A stretch of DNA of 22,296 nucleotides, from the NCBI GenBank assembly GCA_002393555.1, contig DGSP01000045.1, forward strand, positions 1 through 22,296. The letters run 5' to 3'. This document shows, piece after piece, positions 6,726-15,450 of the stretch. The notes beneath the pieces are model-generated. The model worked only from the letters and a program-made list of their open reading frames with translations. It searched no databases and had not been told where the DNA came from. The position numbers were made by a program, and so were the translations under genes. This stretch comes from Prevotellaceae bacterium UBA4359. GTDB lineage: Bacteria > Bacteroidota > Bacteroidia > Bacteroidales > Bacteroidaceae. Every line of letters begins with the position of its first letter. Positions within the stretch are counted from its first letter, which is position 1.

Positions 6726-7061
6726 ATGGAAACAACGAGACAGAATAAGATTGCGCGTCTGATTCAGAAGGACTTGAGTAACATCTTCCAGGCGCAGACC
6801 AGGCAGACGAGAAACCTGCTGGTGAGTGTGAGTGTGGTGAGGGTGAGCCCCGACCTGAGTGTGGCAAAGGCTTACCTGAGCATCTTCCCTTCGGAGAAGG
6901 CGCAGGAGGTGTTGCAGAACATCAACGACCACGCTTCGGAGGTGCGCTACGAACTGGGCAAACTGGAACGGCACCAGTTGCGCATCATTCCGGAACTGAA
7001 GTTCTTCCTGGACGACTCGCTGGACTATGTGGACCACATTGACAAACTGCTGAAAGAGTGA
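6726..7061 (+). CDS. rbfA: Ribosome-binding factor A
   Basis: Small 111-residue KH-fold protein that binds the 30S subunit and helps 16S rRNA 5' end maturation. N-terminus METTRQNKIARLIQKDLSNIF and the core VSVVRVSPDLSVAKAYLSIF are typical, as is the C-terminal YELGKLERHQLRIIPELKFFLDDSLDY segment. Its stop overlaps the next start (TGATG), indicating translational coupling with the permease downstream. Confidence 0.95.
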   Translation: METTRQNKIARLIQKDLSNIFQAQTRQTRNLLVSVSVVRVSPDLSVAKAYLSIFPSEKAQEVLQNINDHASEVRYELGKLERHQLRIIPELKFFLDDSLDYVDHIDKLLKE

Positions 7062-8293
7062 TGAATTTCCCTTTCTACATAGCCAAGCGTTATCTGCTGT
7101 CGAAGAAGTCGCACAGTGCCATCAACATCATCTCAGGGGTGTCGGTGGCGGGTGTGGCCATTGCCACGGCAGCGCTGGTGTGCATCCTGTCGGTGTTCAA
7201 CGGCTTTCAAGACATGGTGGCCGGCCTCTTCACGGCGATGGACCCGGAACTGAAGGTGGTGCCGGCCACGGGCAAGTTCATGATGGCCGATGCCGAGGGG
7301 CTGGAGGCGCTGAGGCACGACCCCGACGTGGCGGTGCTGACCGAGACGCTGGAAGACCAAGCCTTGCTGATGATTAACAACCGGCAGGTGATGGCTACGG
7401 TGAAGGGGGTGGAGGACAGTTTTGAGGAACTGACAGAGATTGACCGCATACTGGTGGGCGACGGGGTGTTCGAACTGCATGCCGACGTGATTGACTACGG
7501 CATCTTGGGGGCGAACCTGCTCATGCAGTTGGGCTTGCCGGCCGACTTCGCACAGCCCATCCAGGTGTATGCCCCACGGAAGGGGGAGCGCATCGACCTG
7601 AACGACCCGCGCGAGAGCCTGAACGAGGATGAACTGTACTCGCCCCGGGTGGGTTTCATGGTGAAGCAGAACAAGTATGACTCGCACTACGTGATAACGA
7701 ACATCGGCTTCGCCCGCAGGCTCTTCGAGCGGCAGGGCGAGGTGTCGGCAGTGGAGATGAAGTTGCGTCCGGGAGCCGATGTGGCGGCAGTGAAGGCGAG
7801 GATGAGGGCGGCACTGGGCGAGCGGTATGAAGTGCTGGACCGCTATGAGCAGCAGGAGGACACGTTCAAGATTATGCAGATAGAGAAACTCATCTCATAC
7901 ATCTTCCTCACGTTCATCCTGATGATTGCCTGCTTCAACATCATCGGCTCGCTCTCCATGCTCATCATCGACAAGAAGGAGGATGCAGCCACACTGCGGA
8001 ATCTGGGTGCCAACGAGCATCAGGTCAGGGGCATCTTCATGATGGAGGGGAGGATGATTTGCCTGCTGGGCGCGGTGATAGGCATCGTGCTGGGACTGGC
8101 GATGTGCCTGCTGCAGCAGCAGTTTGGGCTGGTGCGCTTCGGCAGCAGCGAGGGAAGTTACATCATCAATGCCTACCCGGTGAGTGTGCATGCGATGGAC
8201 ATCGTGCTCATCTTCCTCACGGTGGTGGTCATCGGCTTCCTGTCGGTGTGGTATCCTGTGCATCATCTGAGCAAGAAATATACAAGAAATTGA
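7061..8293 (+). CDS. ABC transporter permease of the LolC/LolE (FtsX/MacB) type
   Basis: Inner-membrane permease of the kind that extracts lipoproteins for transfer to the outer membrane. 410 residues in the classic layout: one N-terminal membrane helix (about 22-47, IISGVSVAGVAIATAALV), a large periplasmic domain (about 48-270), then three C-terminal helices (about 275-300, 330-350, 375-395). The N-terminal PFYIAKRYLLSKKS and the IDKKEDAATLRNLGA segment, the coupling loop to the ATPase, are family marks. The ATPase (LolD) gene is not adjacent; in Bacteroidales it is often elsewhere. A GTG at 7058 is in frame, but the ATG at 7061 overlapping the rbfA stop is preferred. Confidence 0.9.
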   Translation: MNFPFYIAKRYLLSKKSHSAINIISGVSVAGVAIATAALVCILSVFNGFQDMVAGLFTAMDPELKVVPATGKFMMADAEGLEALRHDPDVAVLTETLEDQALLMINNRQVMATVKGVEDSFEELTEIDRILVGDGVFELHADVIDYGILGANLLMQLGLPADFAQPIQVYAPRKGERIDLNDPRESLNEDELYSPRVGFMVKQNKYDSHYVITNIGFARRLFERQGEVSAVEMKLRPGADVAAVKARMRAALGERYEVLDRYEQQEDTFKIMQIEKLISYIFLTFILMIACFNIIGSLSMLIIDKKEDAATLRNLGANEHQVRGIFMMEGRMICLLGAVIGIVLGLAMCLLQQQFGLVRFGSSEGSYIINAYPVSVHAMDIVLIFLTVVVIGFLSVWYPVHHLSKKYTRN

Positions 8294-8315
8294 GAACTAT
8301 AAAAACTGAACGGAT

Positions 8316-9986
8316 ATGAAAAAGATTTGTTGGTTGTCGGCAGCCGGTGCAATGGTGCTGCTGGCAAGTTGCGGAAAGCAAAAAGCGTTTGTGTCAGACA
8401 ATTTTGCGGTGTCACCCACACCGCTGGAGTATGTGGCAGGCGAGGTGCCAGCCACCATCAGCGTGAATGTGCCAGCCAAATGGATGAACAAGAAGACGGT
8501 GATAGAGTGTACACCCGTGCTGAAATGGGACGGTGGAGCGACAGCCGGCGACCCCCTCACCCTGCAAGGCGAGAAGGTGGAGGCCAACCACACCATCATC
8601 TCCTACAAGAATGGCGGTCATGCCACACTGCGCTTCTCGGTGCCCTTCGCCGAAGGCATGGAGAAGAGCGACCTGATGATGCAGTTCAATGCCCGCATGG
8701 GGAAGAAGATGGTGAAGATGCCCACGGTGAAGATTGGCCATGGCACACAGTGTACGGCAGCCCTCATCACCAAGACGGCCAAGACGGCCAACTTCGGTGT
8801 GGCACCTGACAACTTCCAGCGGGTCATCAACCAGAAGCAGGAAGCAGCCGTCAAGTTCCTCATCGGGCAGGCTAACCTGCGAGGCAGCGAACTGAACAGC
8901 CAGACCATACAGGACTTCATCACTACGCTGAAGAACATCAAGACCAATGAGCAGAGCCTGGTGCTCAACAACATCGAGGTGAGTGCCTACGCCTCGCCCG
9001 ACGGAGCATACGCCATCAACGAACGTCTGGCCGCCAAGCGCGGCGAAGTGTCGGAAGGCTATGTGAACCAGCAACTCAAGCAGAACCAGTTGGCCACCCA
9101 TGTCGATACGAAATACACAGCCGAAGACTGGGAAGGCTTCCAGGCACTGGTGTCGCAGTCCAACCTGCCCGACAAAGACATCATCCTGCGCGTCCTCTCC
9201 ATGTATGAAGACCCCGAACAGCGCGAACAGGAAATCCGCAACGTGGCACTCGTCTATAAAGAACTGGCCGATGCCGTGCTGCCCGAATTGCGCCGAGCCC
9301 GCATGGTCATCAACTACGATGTCATAGGCCGCAGCGACGAAGCCATCATGCAACTGGCCACCGAAGAACCCGCCCAGTTGAGCCTGGAAGAACTGATTTA
9401 TGCCGCCAACACTCTGGCCACCGACACCCAGAAAGAGGCCATACTGAAGAAAGTGGAGAAACTCTTCCCCAACGACTACCGGGCCTACAACAACTTGGGC
9501 CAACTGGCCATGCGCCGTGGCGACAACGAGACAGCCCAGTCCTATCTGCGCCGCGCCCTCAGCATCAACCCCTCAGCCCCCGAACCCAACGTGAACCTCG
9601 GCATGCTCGCCATTCAGAACGGACAGTTCCGCGATGCCGAGATGTACATCTCCAAGGGAGTGGGAGCCAACAACTTCGACGAAGCCTTGGGCCACCTCTA
9701 TGTGGCACAAGGAAAATACAACCAAGCATCTGTCAAGTTCCAGAAGTCGGCCAACAACAGCGCCGCCCTCTCCAACATCCTCTCGCAAGACTACTCCGAT
9801 GCTCTCAAAGTGCTGGAGAACATCAAGAACCCCGATGCCATGACCCACTATCTGCATGCCATCCTTGCCGTGCGCATGGACGACTCCGCAGCCGTGAAAG
9901 ACCATCTCGCTAAAGCCATCGCCCTCGACCCCACCCTCGCCAAGCGAGCAGCCAACGACACCGAATTCTCCGACCACAACCAATAA
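8316..9986 (+). CDS. Outer-membrane TPR lipoprotein with OmpA-like segment
   Basis: 556 residues. A lipoprotein signal peptide ends in the lipobox LLASC (C19), so the mature protein is lipid-anchored. Residues 20-160 are beta-rich with no assigned fold. Residues about 220-255 (VSAYASPDGAYAINERLAAKRGEVSEGYV) resemble the peptidoglycan-binding OmpA C-terminal motif. From about 350 on there are TPR helices, clearest at 385-440 (YRAYNNLGQLAMRRGDNETAQSYLRRALSINPSAPEPNVNLGMLA). Such proteins in Bacteroidales scaffold envelope complexes; the exact role is unknown. It follows the Lol-type permease by 22 bases and is likely in the same operon, which fits a lipoprotein-trafficking setting. The 3' half is much more C-rich than the 5' part. 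Confidence 0.85.
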   Translation: MKKICWLSAAGAMVLLASCGKQKAFVSDNFAVSPTPLEYVAGEVPATISVNVPAKWMNKKTVIECTPVLKWDGGATAGDPLTLQGEKVEANHTIISYKNGGHATLRFSVPFAEGMEKSDLMMQFNARMGKKMVKMPTVKIGHGTQCTAALITKTAKTANFGVAPDNFQRVINQKQEAAVKFLIGQANLRGSELNSQTIQDFITTLKNIKTNEQSLVLNNIEVSAYASPDGAYAINERLAAKRGEVSEGYVNQQLKQNQLATHVDTKYTAEDWEGFQALVSQSNLPDKDIILRVLSMYEDPEQREQEIRNVALVYKELADAVLPELRRARMVINYDVIGRSDEAIMQLATEEPAQLSLEELIYAANTLATDTQKEAILKKVEKLFPNDYRAYNNLGQLAMRRGDNETAQSYLRRALSINPSAPEPNVNLGMLAIQNGQFRDAEMYISKGVGANNFDEALGHLYVAQGKYNQASVKFQKSANNSAALSNILSQDYSDALKVLENIKNPDAMTHYLHAILAVRMDDSAAVKDHLAKAIALDPTLAKRAANDTEFSDHNQ

Positions 9987-9996
9987 CGAGTTTTGA

Positions 9997-10205
9997 GGAG
10001 TGAGATAAAGTTAAAAGTTAAAAACTAAAAGTTAAAGAGTAAAAAGTGAAAAACTAAAAACTAAAAGTTAAAGAGTTAAAAGTGAAAAAACTAAAAGTGA
10101 AAGCATCCTCTCTGCGGATGAAAGGTAACTTAAACTTTTAACTTTTAGTTTCTAACTTTTAGTTTTTAGTTTTTAGTTTTTAACTTTATCTCACTCCTTT
10201 CACTC
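9997..10205. repeat. Large fold-back heptamer element (AACTTTT type)
   Basis: About 200 bases. The ends are a perfect 20-base inverted repeat (9997-10016 with 10178-10197). Inside, the left arm is built of AAAGTTA/AAACTAA-type units and the right arm of exact 7-base units (AACTTTT, AGTTTTT). The core at 10104-10120 is CATCC-7 bases-GGATG. The transcript would form a long imperfect hairpin between the TPR lipoprotein and the next gene. TAACTTTA at 10181-10188 is one base off a -7 box and could serve the downstream gene. Confidence 0.8.
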
Positions 10206-10233
10206 CCAAAAATGAATAAATAAATGTGAAATC

Positions 10234-11280
10234 ATGACCAAGCATCGCGCACACACATTATCCATAATCCTCCTGTTCCTTCTCCCCCTCCTCCTCCCCT
10301 CCTGCGGACCCGGGGGCGACACCTTCCGCATCAAAGGACACTTCCGCGACATGCAGGCAGGTCAACTATATATATATAATGAGTCAGACGACCATGCGCG
10401 CCTCGACACCCTCAACATCCAAGAAGGCCGCTTCCTCTACAAAGGGCAAACCTCCGAAGTCACACCCTACATCCTCGTCTTCCCCAATGGCATGGAGCAA
10501 GTCATCTTTGCTGGACCCAACCAAGACCTCCAGTACGAAGCCACAGCCAACGACATGAAGAACTACGTGGTGAACGGCAGCGAAGAAAACAAACTCATGA
10601 ACCAGTTCCGGCAAGAGACCTACACCATGAACCCCACCGCCACCCGAGGAGTAGCCCGCACCTACATCACCGACCACCCCACCTCCCCCGTGGCCATCTA
10701 CCTCCTCCACCACTACTTCGTCCAAGACCCCGATGCCAGCCCCGACGAACTCACCGCTCTGCTCAAAACACTCAAGCCCCATCACCCCCACAACCACTAC
10801 CTGCTCGACATCGAGAAAAAAAACACTGCCGCCCAAAGCCGCCAGCCCCACCAGACAATCCCCAACCTCACCCTCATCACGCGCAACCTCACCCCCACAC
10901 GGCTGTGGGCCCAAGAGAGCGACTACACCCTACTCGCCTTCTGGGCTCTCTGGCATCCCCAAGGCTACGACACCCTGTGGCGACTGCGCCATCTGTCCGA
11001 CAAACACCGCACCAGCGGCCAACTGCGCATCCTCGCCATCTCCCTCGACCTCGAACGCCACCGCTGGGAAGATGCCACTCTCCAAGACAGCCTCTCCACC
11101 CACATCCACCACTACTGCGACGGACGAGGCTTCGAATCCCCCCTCGTCAAAACCCTCGGCATCGACCAACTCCCCCTCTACATCCTCGCCGACCGCAACC
11201 ACCAAGTCATCGACACCGGCACCGACATCAACAACCTCGACGACATGCTGAAAAAACACCTCCCCACACCCACACCCTAA
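10234..11280 (+). CDS. Lipoprotein with DUF4369-like and cysteine-less thioredoxin-like domains
   Basis: 348 residues. The signal peptide ends in the lipobox LLPSC (C24), so it is membrane-anchored on the periplasmic or outer-membrane side. Residues about 30-120 (FRIKGHFRDM-AGQLYIYNE...LDTLNIQEGRFLYKG) match the DUF4369 pattern common in Bacteroidales. Residues about 210-345 have the strand-helix order of a TlpA/AhpC-type thioredoxin domain (YTLLAFWALWHPQGYDTL ... LPLYILADRNHQVI), with the cis-proline LP. Where the active CxxC should be, the sequence is ALWHPQ, so it cannot do ordinary disulfide exchange. Codons are extremely C-ending. The gene stands between two heptamer-repeat regions. Confidence 0.8.
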   Translation: MTKHRAHTLSIILLFLLPLLLPSCGPGGDTFRIKGHFRDMQAGQLYIYNESDDHARLDTLNIQEGRFLYKGQTSEVTPYILVFPNGMEQVIFAGPNQDLQYEATANDMKNYVVNGSEENKLMNQFRQETYTMNPTATRGVARTYITDHPTSPVAIYLLHHYFVQDPDASPDELTALLKTLKPHHPHNHYLLDIEKKNTAAQSRQPHQTIPNLTLITRNLTPTRLWAQESDYTLLAFWALWHPQGYDTLWRLRHLSDKHRTSGQLRILAISLDLERHRWEDATLQDSLSTHIHHYCDGRGFESPLVKTLGIDQLPLYILADRNHQVIDTGTDINNLDDMLKKHLPTPTP

Positions 11281-11281
11281 C

Positions 11282-11358
11282 CTTAACCCCTCAACCCTAA
11301 ATCCTCAACTCTCAACCCTCACCCCTAAATCCTCAACTCTCACCTCTCAACCCTCAAC
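11282..11358 (+). repeat. Tandem heptamer array (YCTCAAC type)
   Basis: Eleven consecutive 7-base units with no slippage, consensus CCTCAAC (variants TCTCAAC, CCTAAAT, CCTCACC). It has no complementary arm, unlike the other heptamer sites, and lies between the lipoprotein stop and comM. Confidence 0.75.
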
Positions 11359-11375
11359 CTCATTCCCCAATAACC

Positions 11376-12923
11376 ATGTTAGCAAAAATACACAGTGCAG
11401 CCCTCCAAGGACTCGAAGCCCACCCCATCCTCGTCGAAGTAGATAACTACGACGACGGCAAACAAACCAAATTCACCATCGTCGGCCTGCCCGACAACGC
11501 CGTGAAAGAAAGCCAAGAGCGAGTGCAGTCAGCCCTGCGAGTCAACGGCTACAAAGCCCCCTTCCGTTCCGTAGTGGTCAACCTCGCCCCCGCCGCCATG
11601 CGCAAAGAAGGCACAGGCTTCGACCTCCCCGTAGCCATCGGTGTGCTCGTGTCCTACGAATTTCTGAAGATAGACCACCCCGAACGCTACATGTTCGTAG
11701 GCGAACTCGGACTCAAAGGCGACATCCTGCCCGTCAAAGGCATCCTGCCCATCTCCATCAAAGCCCGCCAACTCGGCTACGAAGCCCTCTTCGTGCCAGA
11801 AGAAAACGCCCGCGAAGCCGCCGTAGTCAACCGCCTGAAAGTCTATGGCATAAAACATCTCACCGACATCGTTTCCTTCTTCAGCGGCATCCAAGACCTC
11901 CAGCCCACCCTCGTCAACACCCGCGAAGAGTTCTATTCACGGCTCTTCACTTTCCCCTTCGACTTCGACGAAGTGAAAGGCCAGGAGAACGTCAAGCGCG
12001 CCTTCGAAGTGGCTGCAGCCGGAGGCCACAACATCATCCTCGTCGGCTCCCCCGGCTGCGGCAAGTCCATGATGGCCAAACGCCTCCCCTCCATCCTTCC
12101 CCCCCTCACCCTCAGCGAAAGCCTCGAAACCACCCAGATACACTCCATAGCCGGCAAACTGCAGAAAGAAGACACCCTCATCAGCCAGCGGCCCTTCCGC
12201 GCCCCCCACCACACCGTCAGCGACGTAGCCCTCGTGGGAGGCGGCAACGTCTTCATGCCCGGCGAAATCTGCCTCGCCCACAACGGAGTGCTCTTCCTCG
12301 ATGAACTGCCCGAATTCTCCCGCTCCGTGCTCGAAACCCTCCGCCAGCCCCTCGAAGACCGCATCATCACCATCTCCCGAGCCCGCTACACCTTCACCCT
12401 TCCCTGCTCCTTCATGCTCGTAGCCTCCATGAACCCCTGCCCCTGCGGCTACCACCACCATCCCACCCGCAAGTGCGTCTGCACCCCAGCCCAAATCCAA
12501 CGCTACATGAACAAAATCAGCGGCCCCCTCATGGACCGCATCGACATCCAGGTGGAAGTGGAAAGCGTCCCCTTCGAAGACATAGCCAAAGCCCCCAAGG
12601 GCGAACCATCCGCCAGCATCCGCCAGCGAGTGCTCAACGCGCGACAGATACAGGTGGAACGCTACAAGAACGAAAAAGGAGTCCACTGCAACGCCCAGAT
12701 GACCACCTCCCTACTCCAGAAATACGTGCAGCCCGACCCTCCAGCCCTCAGCCTGCTCCGCACAGCCATGAAGAAGTTCAACCTCTCAGCCCGTGCCTAC
12801 GACCGCATCCTCAAAGTCAGCCGCACCATTGCCGACCTCGAAGGGGCAGAGCAGGTGCAGAGCCAGCACATAGCCGAAGCCATCGGCTATCGCAACCTCG
12901 ACCGCGAGGGGTGGGCAGAGTAA
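11376..12923 (+). CDS. comM: Mg-chelatase-like AAA+ ATPase ComM/YifB
   Basis: 515 residues, usual length. An N-terminal ChlI-type domain (residues 1-170, FTIVGLPDNAVKESQERVQSAL) precedes the AAA+ core: Walker A GSPGCGKS at 224-231, Walker B VLFLDE at 305-310, the cysteine-rich NPCPCGY...KCVCTP loop near 355-375, and a C-terminal Mg-chelatase domain (RAYDRILKVSRTIADLEG). ComM is a hexameric helicase for branch migration during uptake of homologous DNA in naturally transformable bacteria; in other species its role is less clear. No other competence gene is in the window. Strong C-ending codon use continues from the preceding gene. Confidence 0.95.
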   Translation: MLAKIHSAALQGLEAHPILVEVDNYDDGKQTKFTIVGLPDNAVKESQERVQSALRVNGYKAPFRSVVVNLAPAAMRKEGTGFDLPVAIGVLVSYEFLKIDHPERYMFVGELGLKGDILPVKGILPISIKARQLGYEALFVPEENAREAAVVNRLKVYGIKHLTDIVSFFSGIQDLQPTLVNTREEFYSRLFTFPFDFDEVKGQENVKRAFEVAAAGGHNIILVGSPGCGKSMMAKRLPSILPPLTLSESLETTQIHSIAGKLQKEDTLISQRPFRAPHHTVSDVALVGGGNVFMPGEICLAHNGVLFLDELPEFSRSVLETLRQPLEDRIITISRARYTFTLPCSFMLVASMNPCPCGYHHHPTRKCVCTPAQIQRYMNKISGPLMDRIDIQVEVESVPFEDIAKAPKGEPSASIRQRVLNARQIQVERYKNEKGVHCNAQMTTSLLQKYVQPDPPALSLLRTAMKKFNLSARAYDRILKVSRTIADLEGAEQVQSQHIAEAIGYRNLDREGWAE

Positions 12924-13232
12924 GGAGTTGACAATTAACAAACGTATCGGAAATGAATAAGCAGAATCGAGAGGGAAGGTACTTATGTGCAATTCGAGGG
13001 TGAGCAAAACCCCAAACGAACTCACAGGGTAAAAGGGAGTCAACATGAATTAAAATTAAGTTTAACCCGGGTCAACCCTTATCGTGAGTAACGTGAGTTC
13101 GATGTAAGAAAAGTGTTCATGTATCGATTGCCAGCACTTTCCATCGGTCGGTGCAGGCTGAGTAGCCCATTTTTTTGCTGAATCTTTTGGCAGTGTGGTG
13201 GGAATGCCGTACCTTTGTGCGTGATTAAGATT
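12924..13232. other. Intergenic region before the pectinesterase gene
   Basis: About 310 bases. Apart from the promoter at its right end it shows only an AATTAAC word near 12935 and a small palindrome ACCCGGGT near 13067. No RNA gene, hairpin with T run or credible open frame was recognised. Confidence 0.5.
13185..13217 (+). promoter_or_regulatory. Pectinesterase promoter
   Basis: TTTTG (13185-13189), 20-base spacer, TACCTTTG (13210-13217): an ideal Bacteroidetes promoter. It excludes the in-frame GTG at 13215 as a start. Confidence 0.8.
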
Positions 13233-14603
13233 ATGATTGTCAAAAAAGAAGATAACCAGAAAGGGAAAAGCCTGATGTTCTGCAGGTTTATTTTGATTGT
13301 GGCATGGCTGTTGTGGAGTGGTGTCAGCGGCTTGGTTCATGCCCAAGTGCCCGACTCCCTGGGGCGCATTCGCTACAAGTACGACTTCATCGTGCCCACC
13401 AACGGCTCCTTCGTCGATGCCATCCATGCTGCCAACCGCCGTCCCGACAAGAAGAAGCGCTTCCGCATCTTCATCAAGTCGAGCATGTACCGCATCAAGG
13501 GCGAAGGCAACCCCATCAAGATTACGGAAAACGGCAAGGAACTGACCATTCCCAGCCCCATGACCATCCTGACAGCCCCCAACACCAGCATCTGCGGCGA
13601 GGGCATGCAGGGCACACAGATAGAGTCCATGCCCATGCACGAAGGCATCTCCATCACCTCCACCCTCTTCCTCAACGGGGCTGACAGCACCTACATCCAA
13701 GACCTCGAACTCTGGTCCAACTATCGCGACGACATGACAGCCTTTGCCAACAGGGCCGTGGCACTGAACGAGAAGAACTGCAAGGGCAACGTCTTCAAGC
13801 GCGTCTCACTCATGAGCAATCAAGACACCTACTACACCAACGATGGCGGCACCACCTATCTGGAGGACTGCGCCATCCGAGGCACGGTCGATTTCATCTG
13901 CGGAGGCGGCACCATCTATTTCAACCACTGCGACATCGAACTGCGCACCCGTGGCGGCAAGCGCGACATCATCTGCGCACCTGCCACTGAGGCACACCGC
14001 GAGTATGGCTACGTGTTCAACGGCTGCCGCATCTTCGGAGCCAAAGAGCAGGACGGGAAATACATGCTGGGACGCCCCTGGAAGAATGCCCCCCGTGCCG
14101 TCTTCCTGAGCACCCTCATGGAACTGCTGCCCGACTCGCTCGGATGGACAGAGATGCACGGCACCCTGCCACGCCTCTTCACCGAATATGAGAGCATGGA
14201 CAGCCGCTACGAACTGGTCGCCACAGACAAGCGTCGCACCCAGTTCAAGGACAAGAACGACATCACCACCACGATGCGCTATCCCACCACCCTGTCTGAC
14301 CAGGAGGCCGACCGCTACGACCTCGGCCATGTCTTCCCCCATTGGTGCCCCGAACAACAGGCCGCACAGGTCAATCCCCCCATCCTCCACATCCGCAACC
14401 GGGGCGACATCTTCTGGCAAGACGTGCCCGAAGCCTGCCTCTATGCCGTGTGCAAGAACCGCGACGTGGTGGCCTTCACCACCGAACCCCACTACACCGT
14501 GCCTAAGGGCACCGCCGAGGGAGCCTGCTTCTCAGTGCGTTGCGCCAACTTCTACGGCGGACTGGGCGAGCGGAGCAACGAAGTGGTCTATCCCAACCGA
14601 TAA
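13233..14603 (+). CDS. Secreted pectinesterase (CE8)
   Basis: Removes methyl esters from pectin (homogalacturonan) so that lyases and hydrolases can act. A right-handed beta-helix enzyme with the family motifs, numbered from 13233: Q197-D198-T199 (NQDTYYT), GTVDFICGGG with catalytic D220, and LGRPW with R281. A hydrophobic signal peptide ending GLVHA-Q indicates export. After about residue 350 a beta-rich tail of ~85 residues (ILHIRNRGDIFWQDVPEACLY...) resembles a fibronectin-III-like module. Start: the ATG at 13233 leaves a leader of only ~10 bases; the ATG at 13275 (MFCRF) gives a shorter signal peptide, a ~50-base leader and an upstream AGGGAAAA, and is a strong alternative. No SusC/SusD pair, sulfatase or lyase is near, so it is not in an ordinary polysaccharide-utilisation locus here. 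Confidence 0.92.
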   Translation: MIVKKEDNQKGKSLMFCRFILIVAWLLWSGVSGLVHAQVPDSLGRIRYKYDFIVPTNGSFVDAIHAANRRPDKKKRFRIFIKSSMYRIKGEGNPIKITENGKELTIPSPMTILTAPNTSICGEGMQGTQIESMPMHEGISITSTLFLNGADSTYIQDLELWSNYRDDMTAFANRAVALNEKNCKGNVFKRVSLMSNQDTYYTNDGGTTYLEDCAIRGTVDFICGGGTIYFNHCDIELRTRGGKRDIICAPATEAHREYGYVFNGCRIFGAKEQDGKYMLGRPWKNAPRAVFLSTLMELLPDSLGWTEMHGTLPRLFTEYESMDSRYELVATDKRRTQFKDKNDITTTMRYPTTLSDQEADRYDLGHVFPHWCPEQQAAQVNPPILHIRNRGDIFWQDVPEACLYAVCKNRDVVAFTTEPHYTVPKGTAEGACFSVRCANFYGGLGERSNEVVYPNR

Positions 14604-14637
14604 TCCCCATACCCTCTCCTCAACCCTCCCTACGTAC

Positions 14638-14698
14638 AACGCCGTTGCACATGTAAATTGACTGCCGTTCCATTTATAAATGCAACGGCGTTTCTATT
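14638..14698 (+). terminator. Probable terminator after pectinesterase
   Basis: AACGCCGTTGCA (14638-14649) and TGCAACGGCGTT (14681-14692) form a perfect 12-base stem, followed by a T-rich stretch (TCTATTGTATTTTG). The 31-base loop is long for an intrinsic terminator but itself contains a weak ATAAAT-type pairing. Confidence 0.6.
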
Positions 14699-14788
14699 GT
14701 ATTTTGTACGGCACTTCACATTCCACACCTTCCTCACTTCAAAAAATGTCTTTGTGCCAATTCGCAAAAAAAAAAAATCACTTTTTTG

Positions 14789-14820
14789 TTGCATCTTGTA
14801 TTTTTTTGTGCTACCTTTGC
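14789..14820 (+). promoter_or_regulatory. Rubrerythrin promoter
   Basis: TTG (14789-14791), 20-base spacer, TACCTTTGC (14812-14820), preceded by A and T runs. About 60 bases upstream of the start codon. Confidence 0.75.
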
Positions 14821-14883
14821 AACTCTCTTAACGTGATTCAAAAAAAAAGAAAAGATTACTAACCCTAAAAACTCTAACATTTT

Positions 14884-15450
14884 ATGGCTAAAAAATGGGT
14901 GTGCCCCGTGTGTGGGTACGTGTATGAGGGCGAGAACCCTCCAGAGAAATGTCCGCAGTGCAAGGTTCCTGGCTCCAAGTTCAAACTGAAGGAAGAAACT
15001 GAAGGCGGACTGAAATTTGCTTGTGAACATGAATTAGGTGTGGCAAAGGCTATCCCCGAAGGTGAGGAAGGTGCTTTCGTGCTTCAGGGCTTGAAGGATC
15101 ACTTCATGGGTGAATGTACCGAAGTGGGTATGTATCTGGCGATGGCTCGTCAAGCAGATCGCGAAGGTTATCCAGAGGTTTCTGAGGCTTTCCGTCGCTA
15201 TGCTTACGAGGAGGCTGACCATGCTTCTCGTTTTGCTGAATTGCTCGGCGAGGTGGTTTGGGACACGAAGACGAACCTCAAAAAGCGCATGGAGGCAGAG
15301 GAAGGTGCTTGTGCCGGTAAACTGGAGATTGCGAAGGTGGCAAAGAAGTTGAACCTCGACGCTATTCACGACACCGTTCACGAGATGGCCAAGGACGAAG
15401 CACGTCATGGTGCAGGTTTCCAAGGCTTGTATAACAGATATTTTAAGTAA
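14884..15450 (+). CDS. Reverse rubrerythrin (rubredoxin domain at N-terminus)
   Basis: Peroxide-reducing non-haem diiron protein of anaerobes. The order is reversed from classical rubrerythrin: the rubredoxin-like iron site comes first (C7-x2-C10 and C23-x2-C26), then a four-helix ferritin-like domain with EEADH (109-113) and DEARH (171-175) ligand motifs. 188 residues, full length. Codons are of the highly-expressed type (GCT, CGT, GGT), unlike the C-ending neighbours, fitting an abundant stress protein. A rubredoxin gene follows by 48 bases and is its likely electron donor. The stop codon is directly followed by a 19-base repeat and T run. Confidence 0.93.
   Translation: MAKKWVCPVCGYVYEGENPPEKCPQCKVPGSKFKLKEETEGGLKFACEHELGVAKAIPEGEEGAFVLQGLKDHFMGECTEVGMYLAMARQADREGYPEVSEAFRRYAYEEADHASRFAELLGEVVWDTKTNLKKRMEAEEGACAGKLEIAKVAKKLNLDAIHDTVHEMAKDEARHGAGFQGLYNRYFK

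Noticed and set aside
13215..13232. GTG at 13215 as the pectinesterase start.
   Set aside because: It lies in the -7 promoter box and would precede the transcription start.
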